This document shows, piece by piece, positions 47,382 through 55,797 of a DNA stretch of 64,000 bases (position 1 is its first letter; the number at the start of each line of letters is the position of its first letter). The stretch lies in contig NZ_JAQGLA010000011.1 of the NCBI RefSeq assembly GCF_027853915.1, positions 104,178-168,177 of the forward strand. Direction: 5' to 3'. Made by a program: the position numbers and the translations under genes. The stretch is from Saccharopolyspora oryzae. Its GTDB lineage: Bacteria; Actinomycetota; Actinomycetes; Mycobacteriales; Pseudonocardiaceae. Under the pieces are notes generated by a model, which saw nothing but the letters and a program-made list of their open reading frames with translations, was not told the DNA's origin and did not search any database.

Positions 47382-48677
47382 ATGCGACACACTCGAAACG
47401 TGGAAAGCGCTCACACCCCCTCCGACCTCGAACGTCGCGCGCTCGACGCGGTGGACCTCGACGGTGTCCTGAACGACCTGCGCGAACTCGTCGCCATCCC
47501 CAGCGTGGGCGGCACCAGCGGCGAGCACGACGCCCAGCAGTGGTGCGCCGACCGGCTGGGCGCGCTCGGGCACCAGGTGGACCACTGGCGCATCGACGTC
47601 CGCGAGCTCGCCGAGCAGGACGGCTTCCCCGGACAGGAAGCCGAGCGCGACGTCGCCTACGGCTGCGTCGGCGTGCGCGGTGATGGCCCGGAGCCCGCGC
47701 TGATCTTCTGCGGGCACACCGACGTCGTACCGCCCGGCGACCTCGACCGCTGGCCCGACCGCGACCCGTACGCGCTGCGCGTCCACGACGGCATCGCCGC
47801 CGGCCGGGGCACCTGCGACATGAAGGGCGGGCTGGCCGCGATCTTCGGCGCGCTCCAGGCCCTGCGCACGGCCGGGATCGAACTCGCCCGCCCCGTGGCG
47901 GTGCACACCGTCGTCGGCGAGGAGGACGGCGGGCTCGGCGCGTTCGCCACGCTGCGGCGCGGGCATCGCGGAGCGGCATGCGTGCTGGCCGAGCCGAGCT
48001 CGGGCACGATCGTGGCGGCCAACGGCGGGTCCCTCACGTTCCGCCTCGAGATCGCTGGTCAGAGCACGCACGGTTCCACCCGCTACCGGGGCGTGAACGC
48101 GCTGGACAAGCTCGCCGACCTGCTGCCGGCGCTGCGCGAGCTGGAAGCCCGCCGCAACGCGGACCCCGACCCGCTGGTCGCCCACCTGGAAGTGCCGTAC
48201 CCGCTGTCCGTCGGCATGGCGCGGGTCGGCGACTGGGCCAGCACGGTGCCGGACCTGGCGATCGCCGAAGGCCGCTACGGCGTCCGGATCGGCGAGTCGG
48301 TCGAGTCCGCGAAGGCCGAGTTCACCGACGCCATCGCACGGGCCTGCGCCGCCGATCCCTGGCTGGCCGAGCACCCGGTCCAGGTCAGCTGGCCCGGCGG
48401 GATCTTCGCCAGCGGACGGCTGCCCGAGGGCCACGAACTGCTCGGCCAGACCCAGGACGCGGCAGCCGCGGCCGGGGCTCCCCGCCCGACGGCACTGGGT
48501 GCGCCGTACGGCACGGACCTGCGGCTCTACTCGGGCGCCGGAATCCCGACGCTCCAGTACGGCCCCGGCGACATCCGCTACGCCCACGCCCACGACGAGC
48601 ACGTCGCGATCGAGGAGCTGGAGCAGGCCACCCGCGCCTACGCCCTGCTGGCGATCCGCCGCTGCGGCATCGCCTGA
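47382..48677 (+). CDS. M20-family metallopeptidase (ArgE/DapE-like)
   Basis: This 431-residue di-zinc amidohydrolase has the zinc ligands in LIFCGHTDVVPPGD (His, then Asp in RGTCDMKGGLAA), the general-base Glu pair in VVGEEDGGLGAFA, and late ligands in CVLAEPSSG and HAHDEHVAIEEL. The lid or dimer domain lies in the middle (STHGSTRYRGVNALDKL). Relatives hydrolyse N-acyl amino acids or dipeptides. The ATG at 47382 is chosen over the GTG at 47400; only 39 bp separate it from the divergent stress gene. Confidence 0.93.
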   Translation: MRHTRNVESAHTPSDLERRALDAVDLDGVLNDLRELVAIPSVGGTSGEHDAQQWCADRLGALGHQVDHWRIDVRELAEQDGFPGQEAERDVAYGCVGVRGDGPEPALIFCGHTDVVPPGDLDRWPDRDPYALRVHDGIAAGRGTCDMKGGLAAIFGALQALRTAGIELARPVAVHTVVGEEDGGLGAFATLRRGHRGAACVLAEPSSGTIVAANGGSLTFRLEIAGQSTHGSTRYRGVNALDKLADLLPALRELEARRNADPDPLVAHLEVPYPLSVGMARVGDWASTVPDLAIAEGRYGVRIGESVESAKAEFTDAIARACAADPWLAEHPVQVSWPGGIFASGRLPEGHELLGQTQDAAAAAGAPRPTALGAPYGTDLRLYSGAGIPTLQYGPGDIRYAHAHDEHVAIEELEQATRAYALLAIRRCGIA

Positions 48678-48678
48678 C

Positions 48679-49578
48679 TCACGACGCCTTCTTGAAGACC
48701 TCGAACACCGCCAGGTAGTTCTCGTCCCGGTGGCCCGCGTCGAGCGCCTGCTCGGCGATCGACGCCAGGTGCCGGGCCTGATCAGCGTGCACGCCCTGCT
48801 CCACGCAGGTCCGCACGATGTGTTCGAGCGCGTTCAAGTTCATCTGCATGGTGCCGAGATCACCCGGGTAGCGGGCCGCGTCCAGATCGGCTGCCTGCGC
48901 GAGGAGAGTCGAGTCCACCACGGTCGGCATGAACCAGTTGATGGCGAGGTCTGCGAACTCGACCGCCGGGACGTTCGCCGAACCCACCAGGGCGGCGGCG
49001 TGCATGAAGCCGTTCATGGTCGCGTACATCATGCCGAGCAGCGCCGTGTTGTGCAGCACCGCCAGCCCCGGGTCGGCGCCGAGGAAACGCGGCGCCCCCA
49101 TGCTCGCCAGCGTTTCCCGGTGTTCGCTGAAGACTTCTTCCGAACCGCTGTACAGGAAGGCGGAATCGGGGTGCCCGACGAGCGGCGGCGGCACCATGAT
49201 CGCGCCGTCGAGGTACGCCACACCGTTCTTGGCGGCCCAGCCGGCTGCTGTGATGGCCTCGCTCGGCGTTCCGGAGTTCAGGTTGACCAGGACCCGCCCA
49301 GGCAGGACATCAGCGGCGGAGCCGAGAACTCCGTACATGGTCTCGTAGTCCTTGAGACAGATGATCACGACGGGACTCGCCGACACCGCCTCCGCGACGC
49401 TCTCCACGCGATGGGCTCCCTTGGTGACGACGCCGTCCGCCTTCGCCGGAGTGCGGTTCCAGACCGTTGTCGGGTGGCCGCGATCCAGGAGTGCTTCGGC
49501 GAGCGCGAGGCCCATCGGGCCGAGTCCGACGACAGTGACCGGTGCGTTGTGCGGAACTGCTCCTCGCTGATTCGTCAT
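48679..49578 (-). CDS. NAD(P)-dependent oxidoreductase, imine-reductase-like
   Basis: This 299-residue enzyme of the beta-hydroxyacid dehydrogenase/imine reductase superfamily has an N-terminal NADP fold (VTVVGLGPMGLALAEALLDRG, TTVWNRTPAKAD). The middle SGTPSEA resembles the substrate loop, and LDGAIMVPPPLVGHPDSAFLYSG is typical of imine reductases. The C-terminal dimerisation domain includes LHNTALLGMMYATMNGFMHAAALVGS. It is divergent from a MerR gene with a palindrome between them, so MerR-controlled induction is likely. Natural substrate unknown. Confidence 0.9.
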   Translation of the reverse strand: MTNQRGAVPHNAPVTVVGLGPMGLALAEALLDRGHPTTVWNRTPAKADGVVTKGAHRVESVAEAVSASPVVIICLKDYETMYGVLGSAADVLPGRVLVNLNSGTPSEAITAAGWAAKNGVAYLDGAIMVPPPLVGHPDSAFLYSGSEEVFSEHRETLASMGAPRFLGADPGLAVLHNTALLGMMYATMNGFMHAAALVGSANVPAVEFADLAINWFMPTVVDSTLLAQAADLDAARYPGDLGTMQMNLNALEHIVRTCVEQGVHADQARHLASIAEQALDAGHRDENYLAVFEVFKKAS

Positions 49579-49596
49579 GCGGGCTAGGCTCCGGTG

Positions 49597-49610
49597 TCAC
49601 ATCGATGTGA
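49597..49610. promoter_or_regulatory. MerR-type operator palindrome
   Basis: TCACATCGATGTGA (49597-49610) is a perfect 14-bp palindrome between the divergent oxidoreductase and MerR genes. On the minus strand a -35-like TTGACT lies immediately upstream of the palindrome. This overlap is usual for MerR-controlled promoters. Confidence 0.72.
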
Positions 49611-49643
49611 GAGTCAACCCGGAGTGGCGGTCATCACGTGCGC

Positions 49644-50039
49644 ATGGGGGAGTTCTCCCGGCTGACCGGGGTCAGCCAACGCCTTCTTCGCTACTACGAA
49701 GAGCAGGGACTGCTCGCGCCCTCGCGGCTGCCGAGCGGGTACCGCGAGTACTCGGAAGCGGACGTCGCCACGGTGCGGGGCATCCGAATGCTGCTCGCAG
49801 CAGGGCTCGGCACCGCCACCATCGCCGAGCTGCTGCCGTGCATGGCCGATGACGGAAGTTCCCTGGCCCCGGCCTGTTCCGGCATGCTGCCGGACCTGAA
49901 CCGGGAGCGCGAACGGCTCGACGCAGCGGTGGCCGACCTGCTGGCCGCGCGCGACGCGCTGGACGACATCATCGCCGCCACGGAGTCGACCGGCGTCGCC
50001 GATCCGGAAGCCTGTGCCGCGCTCGGCGTCCCGAAGTGA
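49644..50039 (+). CDS. MerR-family regulator
   Basis: This 131-residue regulator has an N-terminal winged helix (MGEFSRLTGVSQRLLRYYEEQGLLAPSRLPSGYREYSEADVATVRGIRMLLAAGL). A dimerising coiled coil (LNRERERLDAAVADLLAARDALDDII) follows, and the C-terminus is short. It has few Cys, and metal sensing is not obvious. It is divergent from the imine-reductase-like gene, its likely target. A GTG at 49638 is an alternative start two codons upstream. Confidence 0.93.
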   Translation: MGEFSRLTGVSQRLLRYYEEQGLLAPSRLPSGYREYSEADVATVRGIRMLLAAGLGTATIAELLPCMADDGSSLAPACSGMLPDLNRERERLDAAVADLLAARDALDDIIAATESTGVADPEACAALGVPK

Positions 50040-50093
50040 TCGGTCGAAATCGGCGCGGCTGAACGAGATTTCCGTTCAACGCCTGGTTCTCCG

Positions 50094-51233
50094 CTAGCGC
50101 AAGGTTCCGAAGAACGCCCGGATGTCGTCCACCAGCAGATCCGGGGCTTGCAGCGAGGCGAAGTGCCCTCCCGCGGGAAAGCTCGTCCAGCGGGTGATCT
50201 TGTGGGAGAGCTCCGCCAAACCTCGAAGCGCCCCGTCACCGGCGAAGTTCGCCACGCCGGTCGGGACCGTGGTGCGCTCGGGGCGCCGGCCCCACCCGTC
50301 GGCGGACTCCAGGTAGAGCCGCGCCGCCGAACCGGCCGTTCCGGTCAACCAGAAGATCGTGACGTTGGTCAGGATCGCGTCCCGGTCGATCGGGGTCTGC
50401 TCGGTGCGCGCGGGATCCCAGTCGACGAACCACTCCAGGTTCCACGCCAGCTGACCGACCGGAGAATCGTTGAGCGCGTAAGCCAACGTCTGCGGACGGG
50501 TGGACATCTGCACCGCATAGCCGGAATGCCCGTACCAGAGCGCCTGGTTCCGCTCGGCCTGCGCACGCTCCTCCTCCGACAACCTCGCCAAATCGCTGGG
50601 ACCGCTTGCCACCGAGGCGTCCACGAGCGCGTTCACGTGCACGCCGAGAACGTTCTCCGGTGCGATCCGGCCGAGCTCCGGCGACACGATGCTGCCGAAA
50701 TCGCCGCCCTGCGCCCCGTAGCGCTCGTACCCGAGACGCCGCATCAGCTCGGCCCAGGCACACGCGATCCGATTCACTCCCCACCCCGTCCGCGTGGTCG
50801 GCCCGGAGAAGGCGAACCCCGGCAACGAAGGCGCGACCACGTGGAAGGCGTCCGCCGGATCCCCACCGTGCGCACGCGGGTCGGTCAGCGGCCCGATGAC
50901 GTCGACGAAGTCATAGACCGTGCTCGGCCAGCCGTGCGTGATGATCAGCGGTGTCGCGTCCGACTCCGGGGAACGGACGTGCAGGAAGTGCACCCGCTGA
51001 TCGTCGATGACCGTCGTGAACTGCGGGAACGAGTTGAGGCGAGCCTCGTGCCGACGCCAGTCGTAGCCCGTGCGCCAGTGCTCGACCAGATCGGCCAGAT
51101 AGTCCTGGTGCACGCCGTACGACCAGCCGACTCCGGGGAGTTCCCCCGGCCAGCGGGTGCGGGCCAGCCGCTCCTGCAGATCGTCCAGGGCTTCCTGCGC
51201 GACATCGATCCGAAACGGCTCTGGTGCGTTCAT
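50094..51233 (-). CDS. Epoxide hydrolase family protein
   Basis: This 379-residue alpha/beta-hydrolase has the N-terminal epoxide hydrolase domain (EHN): [25 protein letters not shown]...[56 protein letters not shown] gives the HGWP oxyanion motif. The nucleophile Asp is in [12 protein letters not shown], and the His lies in [14 protein letters not shown]. Epoxide hydrolases open epoxides to diols. It is divergent from a WYL regulator with an inverted repeat between them. Confidence 0.93.
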   Translation of the reverse strand: MNAPEPFRIDVAQEALDDLQERLARTRWPGELPGVGWSYGVHQDYLADLVEHWRTGYDWRRHEARLNSFPQFTTVIDDQRVHFLHVRSPESDATPLIITHGWPSTVYDFVDVIGPLTDPRAHGGDPADAFHVVAPSLPGFAFSGPTTRTGWGVNRIACAWAELMRRLGYERYGAQGGDFGSIVSPELGRIAPENVLGVHVNALVDASVASGPSDLARLSEEERAQAERNQALWYGHSGYAVQMSTRPQTLAYALNDSPVGQLAWNLEWFVDWDPARTEQTPIDRDAILTNVTIFWLTGTAGSAARLYLESADGWGRRPERTTVPTGVANFAGDGALRGLAELSHKITRWTSFPAGGHFASLQAPDLLVDDIRAFFGTLR

Positions 51234-51250
51234 TCGGACAGGATTGCGTT

Positions 51251-51277
51251 GGAGTAGGACAGTTTCGGTCCTGCTCC
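51251..51277. promoter_or_regulatory. Candidate operator for the WYL regulator/epoxide hydrolase pair
   Basis: GGAGTAGGAC (51251-51260) and GTCCTGCTCC (51268-51277) are reverse complements at nine of ten positions, with a 7-base spacer. The site lies between the divergent starts at 51233 and 51295. Confidence 0.58.
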
Positions 51278-51294
51278 TCTGGCAGGGTGGGCGG

Positions 51295-52263
51295 ATGCTG
51301 GCAACACCCGCTCGTCTGCTCCGGCTGCTGTCGTTGCTGCAGATGGGCCGCGACTGGTCCGGCACGGAGCTCGCCGAACGCCTCGAGGTCACCACCCGGA
51401 CCGTGCGGCGAGATGTCGATCGCCTGCGCGACCTGGGCTACCCGGTGCACACCACGATCGGCCCTAACGGCGGGTACCGGCTCGGTTCCGGCGCGGCGCT
51501 GCCGCCGCTCCTGCTCGACGACGACGAAGCGGTCGCTGTCACGGTCGGCCTGCACACGGCAGCAGCCGGTCACGTCACCGGGGCCGAAGAAGCCTCGCTG
51601 CGGGCCCTGGCCAAGCTCGAACAGGTCCTGCCGTCCAGGCTGCGGCACCGGGTCACCACGCTGAAGAACGCAGTCGTGACCGTCTCCCCCGGCAACGAGC
51701 CGGGAGTTCAGGCTGCGGTGCTCACCGCGGTTTCGGCCGCCGTCCGGGCTGCTGAAACACTGCGGTTCGACTACCTCGACCGCAACGGCACCGCGTCCCG
51801 GCGCAACGTCGAACCGCACCGCCTCGTCTGCTGGGGCCGGAAGTGGTACCTGGTCGGCTGGGACGTCGAACGAGCCGCCTGGCGCACCTTCCGGGTCGAC
51901 CGGATGACCCTGCGCACCCCCAACGGACCGCGCTTCGCGCACCGCGAACCACCGGACGGTGATGTCGCGGCATACCTGCGCAGAACCATGGGGTTCGAGA
52001 TGTGGCCACTGCGCTCGCAGCTGCTCGTGCACGCGCCCGCAGCGGATATCAGCAGCCGAATCGACGGCATCGTGACCCCGGTGGACGACAGCACGTGCCG
52101 ACTGGAGCTCGCCTCGGACTCGTACGACCTCGTCGCGCTCGTGGTGGGCATGCTCGATGTCGACTTCGAAGTCGAATCACCTCCAGAACTCGCTGAACAC
52201 CTGCACAAACTGGCCACTCGATTCACCAATGCGATCCCCCGGGACCCGGGTGGGCGCACCTGA
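51295..52263 (+). CDS. YafY-type helix-turn-helix/WYL regulator
   Basis: This 322-residue regulator has an N-terminal winged helix ([44 protein letters not shown], about residues 7-52). A WYL domain follows ([35 protein letters not shown], about 175-215) and a C-terminal extension. WYL domains bind nucleotides or nucleic acid and switch DNA binding. It is divergent from the epoxide hydrolase gene, so that gene is its likely target. The ATG at 51295 follows a G-rich site. Confidence 0.92.
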   Translation: MLATPARLLRLLSLLQMGRDWSGTELAERLEVTTRTVRRDVDRLRDLGYPVHTTIGPNGGYRLGSGAALPPLLLDDDEAVAVTVGLHTAAAGHVTGAEEASLRALAKLEQVLPSRLRHRVTTLKNAVVTVSPGNEPGVQAAVLTAVSAAVRAAETLRFDYLDRNGTASRRNVEPHRLVCWGRKWYLVGWDVERAAWRTFRVDRMTLRTPNGPRFAHREPPDGDVAAYLRRTMGFEMWPLRSQLLVHAPAADISSRIDGIVTPVDDSTCRLELASDSYDLVALVVGMLDVDFEVESPPELAEHLHKLATRFTNAIPRDPGGRT

Positions 52264-52271
52264 ACTCCGGT

Positions 52272-52313
52272 GGGTCCGGACGCGGCGACGGTGGGTTCGC
52301 CGCGCCCGGACCC
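52272..52313. terminator. Hairpin after the WYL regulator
   Basis: GGGTCCGGACGCGGCG (52272-52287) pairs with 52298-52313 at 15 of 16 positions, with a 10-nt loop, nine bases beyond the stop. Confidence 0.75.
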
Positions 52314-52419
52314 CGGCGTCGTTCGATCGCCCGCGCACTGGCCGGAGGCAACACCCTGGGAGGGAGTGGTGTTTCGTCCGCTGCCGGCCGGGCCGGTCGA
52401 CGCCGAGTTGTGTTGGCCG

Positions 52420-55400
52420 CTAGTGGAAGTCGCGCGAGGTCGAGGGGATGCGGACCTCCAACTTCTGCAGCCGGTCAGCTCTGAGATTGATCACCCCCTC
52501 CGCCCTCTCGACGATTCCGCGCACCAGCAATGCCGCGCTGGAGCGCCCGACTTTGCGGTACCGCGCCCACAAACCCGGCGAGCACATGACGTTGACCATG
52601 CCCGTCTCGTCCTCCAGGTTCAGGAACGTGATCCCGCCCGCGGTGGCTGGTCGCTGCCGGTGCGTCACCGCACCACCGACCAGCACCCTGGTCCCGTGCT
52701 CCACTTCGGACAGACGGTCGGTCGGAAGCGCGCCCATCGAGTCCAACCTGGCGCGGACGAACTGCAGCGGGAAGCTGTCCGGGGAAACCCCGGTGGCCCA
52801 GACGTCCGCCGCAGCCACGTCGACGCCGTCCATGCCCGGTAGCGCCGGAGCAGCAGAAGAAGCCGTGGTTCCTGGCAACCGGTCCGGTCGGTCCCCGGCT
52901 GCGGCAGCGGCGTTCCACAGCGCCTCGCGCCGGGACAGCCCGAAGCAGCCGAACGCGCCGGCCGTCGCCAGCGCCTCCATCTGCGCTGCGGTCAACCCCA
53001 CGCGTCGAGCCACATCGGCCATGCCGGTGTACGGACCACGCTCCGCACGTTCGGCGACCAACTTCTCGGCGCCGTCACCGATTCCGCGCACCGAAGCCAG
53101 CCCGAGCCGCACCGCCTGCCGCCCCTCGCTGGCGGCATCGGGTTCCAGATCGGCCTCCACCCGGCTTGCGTTGACGTCCGGGCCGCGCACCCGCACACCG
53201 TGCCGCCGGGCGTCCGCGACCAGCGACTGCGGCGAGTAGAAGCCCATCGGTTGCGCCTTGAGCAGCGCCGCGCAGAAAGCCGCCGGGTAGTAGTGCTTGA
53301 ACCACGCGCTGGCGAACACCAGCAGCGCGAAGCTCAACGCGTGGCTCTCCGGGAAGCCGTAGTTGGAGAAGGCCAGCATCCGCCGGTAGATCTGCTCGGC
53401 CAGTTCACCGGAGATGCCGTTGGCCGCCATCCCCTCGAACAGCCGCCCCTTGAGCCGGGCCATCCGCTCTTCGGACCGCTTGGCCCCCATCGCCCGGCGC
53501 AGCTGGTCGGCCTCCGCCGGGGAGAACCCCGCGACGTCCACCGCCAGTTGCATCAGCTGCTCCTGGAACAGCGGAACCCCGTAGGTCTTCGCCAGCGCGC
53601 CTTTCATCAGCGGGTGCTCGAAGTCCCACTCCTCCTCGCCGTTGCGGCGCCGGATGTAGGGGTGCACCGAACCGCCCTGGATCGGCCCCGGTCGGATCAA
53701 CGCCACCTCGACCACCAGGTCGTAGAACTTCCGCGGCTTCAACCTCGGCAGCGTGGCCAGCTGGGCCCGGCTCTCCACCTGGAACACCCCGACCGCGTCC
53801 GCTCGGCGCAGCATCTCGTAGACCGCGTCGTCGGCCAGGTCCAGCTCGCCGAGATCGACCTCGCGACCGTGGTGCTCGCGGACCATCTCGGTGGCGTAGC
53901 GCAGCGCCGAGAGCATGCCCAGCCCCAGCAGGTCGAACTTGACCAGACCGACCTCGGCGCAGTCGTCCTTGTCCCACTGCAGGACCGTGCGGCCGGGCAT
54001 CCGCGCCCACTCCACCGGGCAGACCTCGCCGACCGGCTGGTGGCAGATCACCATCCCGCCGGAGTGGATGCCCAGGTGCCGGGGGAACCCCATCAGCTCA
54101 CCGGCCAGCCCCCGCACCGGTGCCGGGATCTCGGAATCCTCCGGCAACGGACCCCAGTGCTCGATCTCCTTGCTCCAGGCGTCCTGCTGTCCGGGCGAAT
54201 AGCCGAGCGCGCGGGCGACGTCGCGCACCGCGGACCGCGGCCGGTAGCTGATCACGTTCGCCACCTGGGCGGCGTGCATCCGGCCGTACTTGCGGTAGAC
54301 GTACTGGATCACCTCTTCGCGGCGGTCCGACTCGATGTCCAGGTCGATGTCCGGCGGCCCGTCCCGCTCCGGCGCCAGGAACCGCTCGAAGAGCAGCTGG
54401 TAGCGCACCGGGTCCGCGTTGGTGATCCGCAGCGCGAAGCACACCGCCGAGTTCGCCGCCGATCCCCTGCCCTGGCACAGGATTCCCCGGCTGCGGCAGA
54501 ACTCCACGATGTCGTGCACGATCAGGAAGTAACCGGGGAAGTCCAGCTCCTCGATCACCGCCAGCTCGTGCTCGATCTGCCGGTACGCAGCGGGGTTCTG
54601 CTGCGGCAGGCCGTACCGCTGCAGCGCGCCCCGGTAGGTCTGCTCGCGCAGCCAACTCGCCTCGGTGCGCCCGTCGGGCACGCTGAACGGCGGCAGCTGC
54701 GGAGCCACCAAGCGCAGGTCGAAGGCGCACTCCTTGCCGAGCTCGGCAGCTCGCTGCACGGCCCCCGGGTACCGCGCGAACATCTCGGCCATCTCGGCCC
54801 CGGAACGCAGGTAGTTGCCCGCCCAAGCGGGCAGCCAGCCGTCCATCTCGTCCAGGCTGCGACGAGCCCGGATCGCAGCGACCACACCGGCCAGCGCGGC
54901 CCGATCCGGCCGGGCCAGGTGCGCACCGGTGCTGGCCACTGTGGACACACCGGCGCGGTCGGCGAGCTCGGCCAGCGCATCGTTGCGCTCGGAATCGGCG
55001 GGAAGTCCGTGGTCGGTCAGCTCCACCGCCACGTGGTCCCGGCCGAACAGCGCGACCAGCCGGTCCAGTTCCGCCGCAGCCGCGTCGAACCCGCCCGCCG
55101 CGAGCGCGGCCGGCACCGCTCCCTTCCGGCAGCCGGTGAGCACCTGCCAACGCCCTTCGGCCGCGCCGGCGAGCTTCTCCAGCTCGTAGACCGGACGCCC
55201 CTTCTCCTCACCGGCCAGCTGCGCCGTGCTGATCGCCCGGCACAAGCTCGCGTAACCGTCCAGATCCCGGGCCAGCACCAGCAAGTGCCGCCCCTCCGGA
55301 TCGGCCATCCCGTTCTGAGCCCCGGAGAGCCCGAGGCTCAGCTCCGCGCCGAACACCGTGCGCACCCCGTGCTCGGCGGCGGCCTCGGCGAAGCGCACCA

Positions 55401-55722
55401 CCCCGTACAGCCCGTCGTGATCGGTGAGCGCGATCGCCTCCAACCCCAGCCGCGCCGCTTCCGCCACCAGCTCCTCCGGATGGCTCGCCCCGTCCAGGAA
55501 GCTGAAGTTGGAATGCGCGTGCAGCTCCGCGTACGGGACCGACGGCACCGCGGGAACGACATCGGCCCGGTACTCGGCACGCCGCCGGGTCCACGCCGGG
55601 CTGTCGTTCCCGTCGCCGGGGTTCCGCTCGTCGCGCGGACCCCGCCCATCGGCGGAAGCGGGCCGGCCGGAAAGCGCGGTCTCCAGTTCCGACCAGGTCT
55701 GGGGCGGGTTGAACCAACTCAT
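52420..55722 (-). CDS. dnaE2: Error-prone DNA polymerase III alpha subunit DnaE2
   Basis: This 1100-residue C-family polymerase does mutagenic translesion synthesis with ImuA' and ImuB. The PHP domain opens with AELHAHSNFSFLDGASHPEEL. The polymerase acidic motif is PPDIDLDIESDRREEVIQYVY, with GRGSAANSAVCF nearby. FPESHALSFALLVFASAWFKHYYPAAF and a C-terminal OB fold (GGAVTHRQRPATAGGITFLNLEDETGMVNV) complete it. The imu context and length identify DnaE2 rather than DnaE1. The ATG at 55722 follows AGGAG at a long spacing. Two LexA-box-like sites lie just upstream. Confidence 0.96.
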   Translation of the reverse strand: MSWFNPPQTWSELETALSGRPASADGRGPRDERNPGDGNDSPAWTRRRAEYRADVVPAVPSVPYAELHAHSNFSFLDGASHPEELVAEAARLGLEAIALTDHDGLYGVVRFAEAAAEHGVRTVFGAELSLGLSGAQNGMADPEGRHLLVLARDLDGYASLCRAISTAQLAGEEKGRPVYELEKLAGAAEGRWQVLTGCRKGAVPAALAAGGFDAAAAELDRLVALFGRDHVAVELTDHGLPADSERNDALAELADRAGVSTVASTGAHLARPDRAALAGVVAAIRARRSLDEMDGWLPAWAGNYLRSGAEMAEMFARYPGAVQRAAELGKECAFDLRLVAPQLPPFSVPDGRTEASWLREQTYRGALQRYGLPQQNPAAYRQIEHELAVIEELDFPGYFLIVHDIVEFCRSRGILCQGRGSAANSAVCFALRITNADPVRYQLLFERFLAPERDGPPDIDLDIESDRREEVIQYVYRKYGRMHAAQVANVISYRPRSAVRDVARALGYSPGQQDAWSKEIEHWGPLPEDSEIPAPVRGLAGELMGFPRHLGIHSGGMVICHQPVGEVCPVEWARMPGRTVLQWDKDDCAEVGLVKFDLLGLGMLSALRYATEMVREHHGREVDLGELDLADDAVYEMLRRADAVGVFQVESRAQLATLPRLKPRKFYDLVVEVALIRPGPIQGGSVHPYIRRRNGEEEWDFEHPLMKGALAKTYGVPLFQEQLMQLAVDVAGFSPAEADQLRRAMGAKRSEERMARLKGRLFEGMAANGISGELAEQIYRRMLAFSNYGFPESHALSFALLVFASAWFKHYYPAAFCAALLKAQPMGFYSPQSLVADARRHGVRVRGPDVNASRVEADLEPDAASEGRQAVRLGLASVRGIGDGAEKLVAERAERGPYTGMADVARRVGLTAAQMEALATAGAFGCFGLSRREALWNAAAAAGDRPDRLPGTTASSAAPALPGMDGVDVAAADVWATGVSPDSFPLQFVRARLDSMGALPTDRLSEVEHGTRVLVGGAVTHRQRPATAGGITFLNLEDETGMVNVMCSPGLWARYRKVGRSSAALLVRGIVERAEGVINLRADRLQKLEVRIPSTSRDFH

Positions 55723-55730
55723 GACAACCA

Positions 55731-55746
55731 GTGAACTCCTGTTCGA
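55731..55746. promoter_or_regulatory. LexA-box-like site overlapping the dnaE2 ribosome site
   Basis: GTGAACTCCTGTTCGA (55731-55746) matches the actinobacterial SOS box TCGAAC-N4-GTTCGA at 10 of 12 fixed positions. Read on the minus strand, its N4 is part of AGGAG, the dnaE2 ribosome site, so LexA bound here would also cover that site. Confidence 0.6.
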
Positions 55747-55779
55747 TTCGGCGATGCCACCGAAATACCGACCAACCAC

Positions 55780-55795
55780 TCGAACGAGTGTTCGT
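55780..55795. promoter_or_regulatory. LexA box between imuB and dnaE2
   Basis: TCGAACGAGTGTTCGT (55780-55795) matches TCGAAC-N4-GTTCGA at 11 of 12 fixed positions. It lies three bases beyond the imuB stop and 57 bp upstream of the dnaE2 ATG, giving dnaE2 its own SOS-controlled promoter. Confidence 0.85.
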
Positions 55796-55797
55796 CG

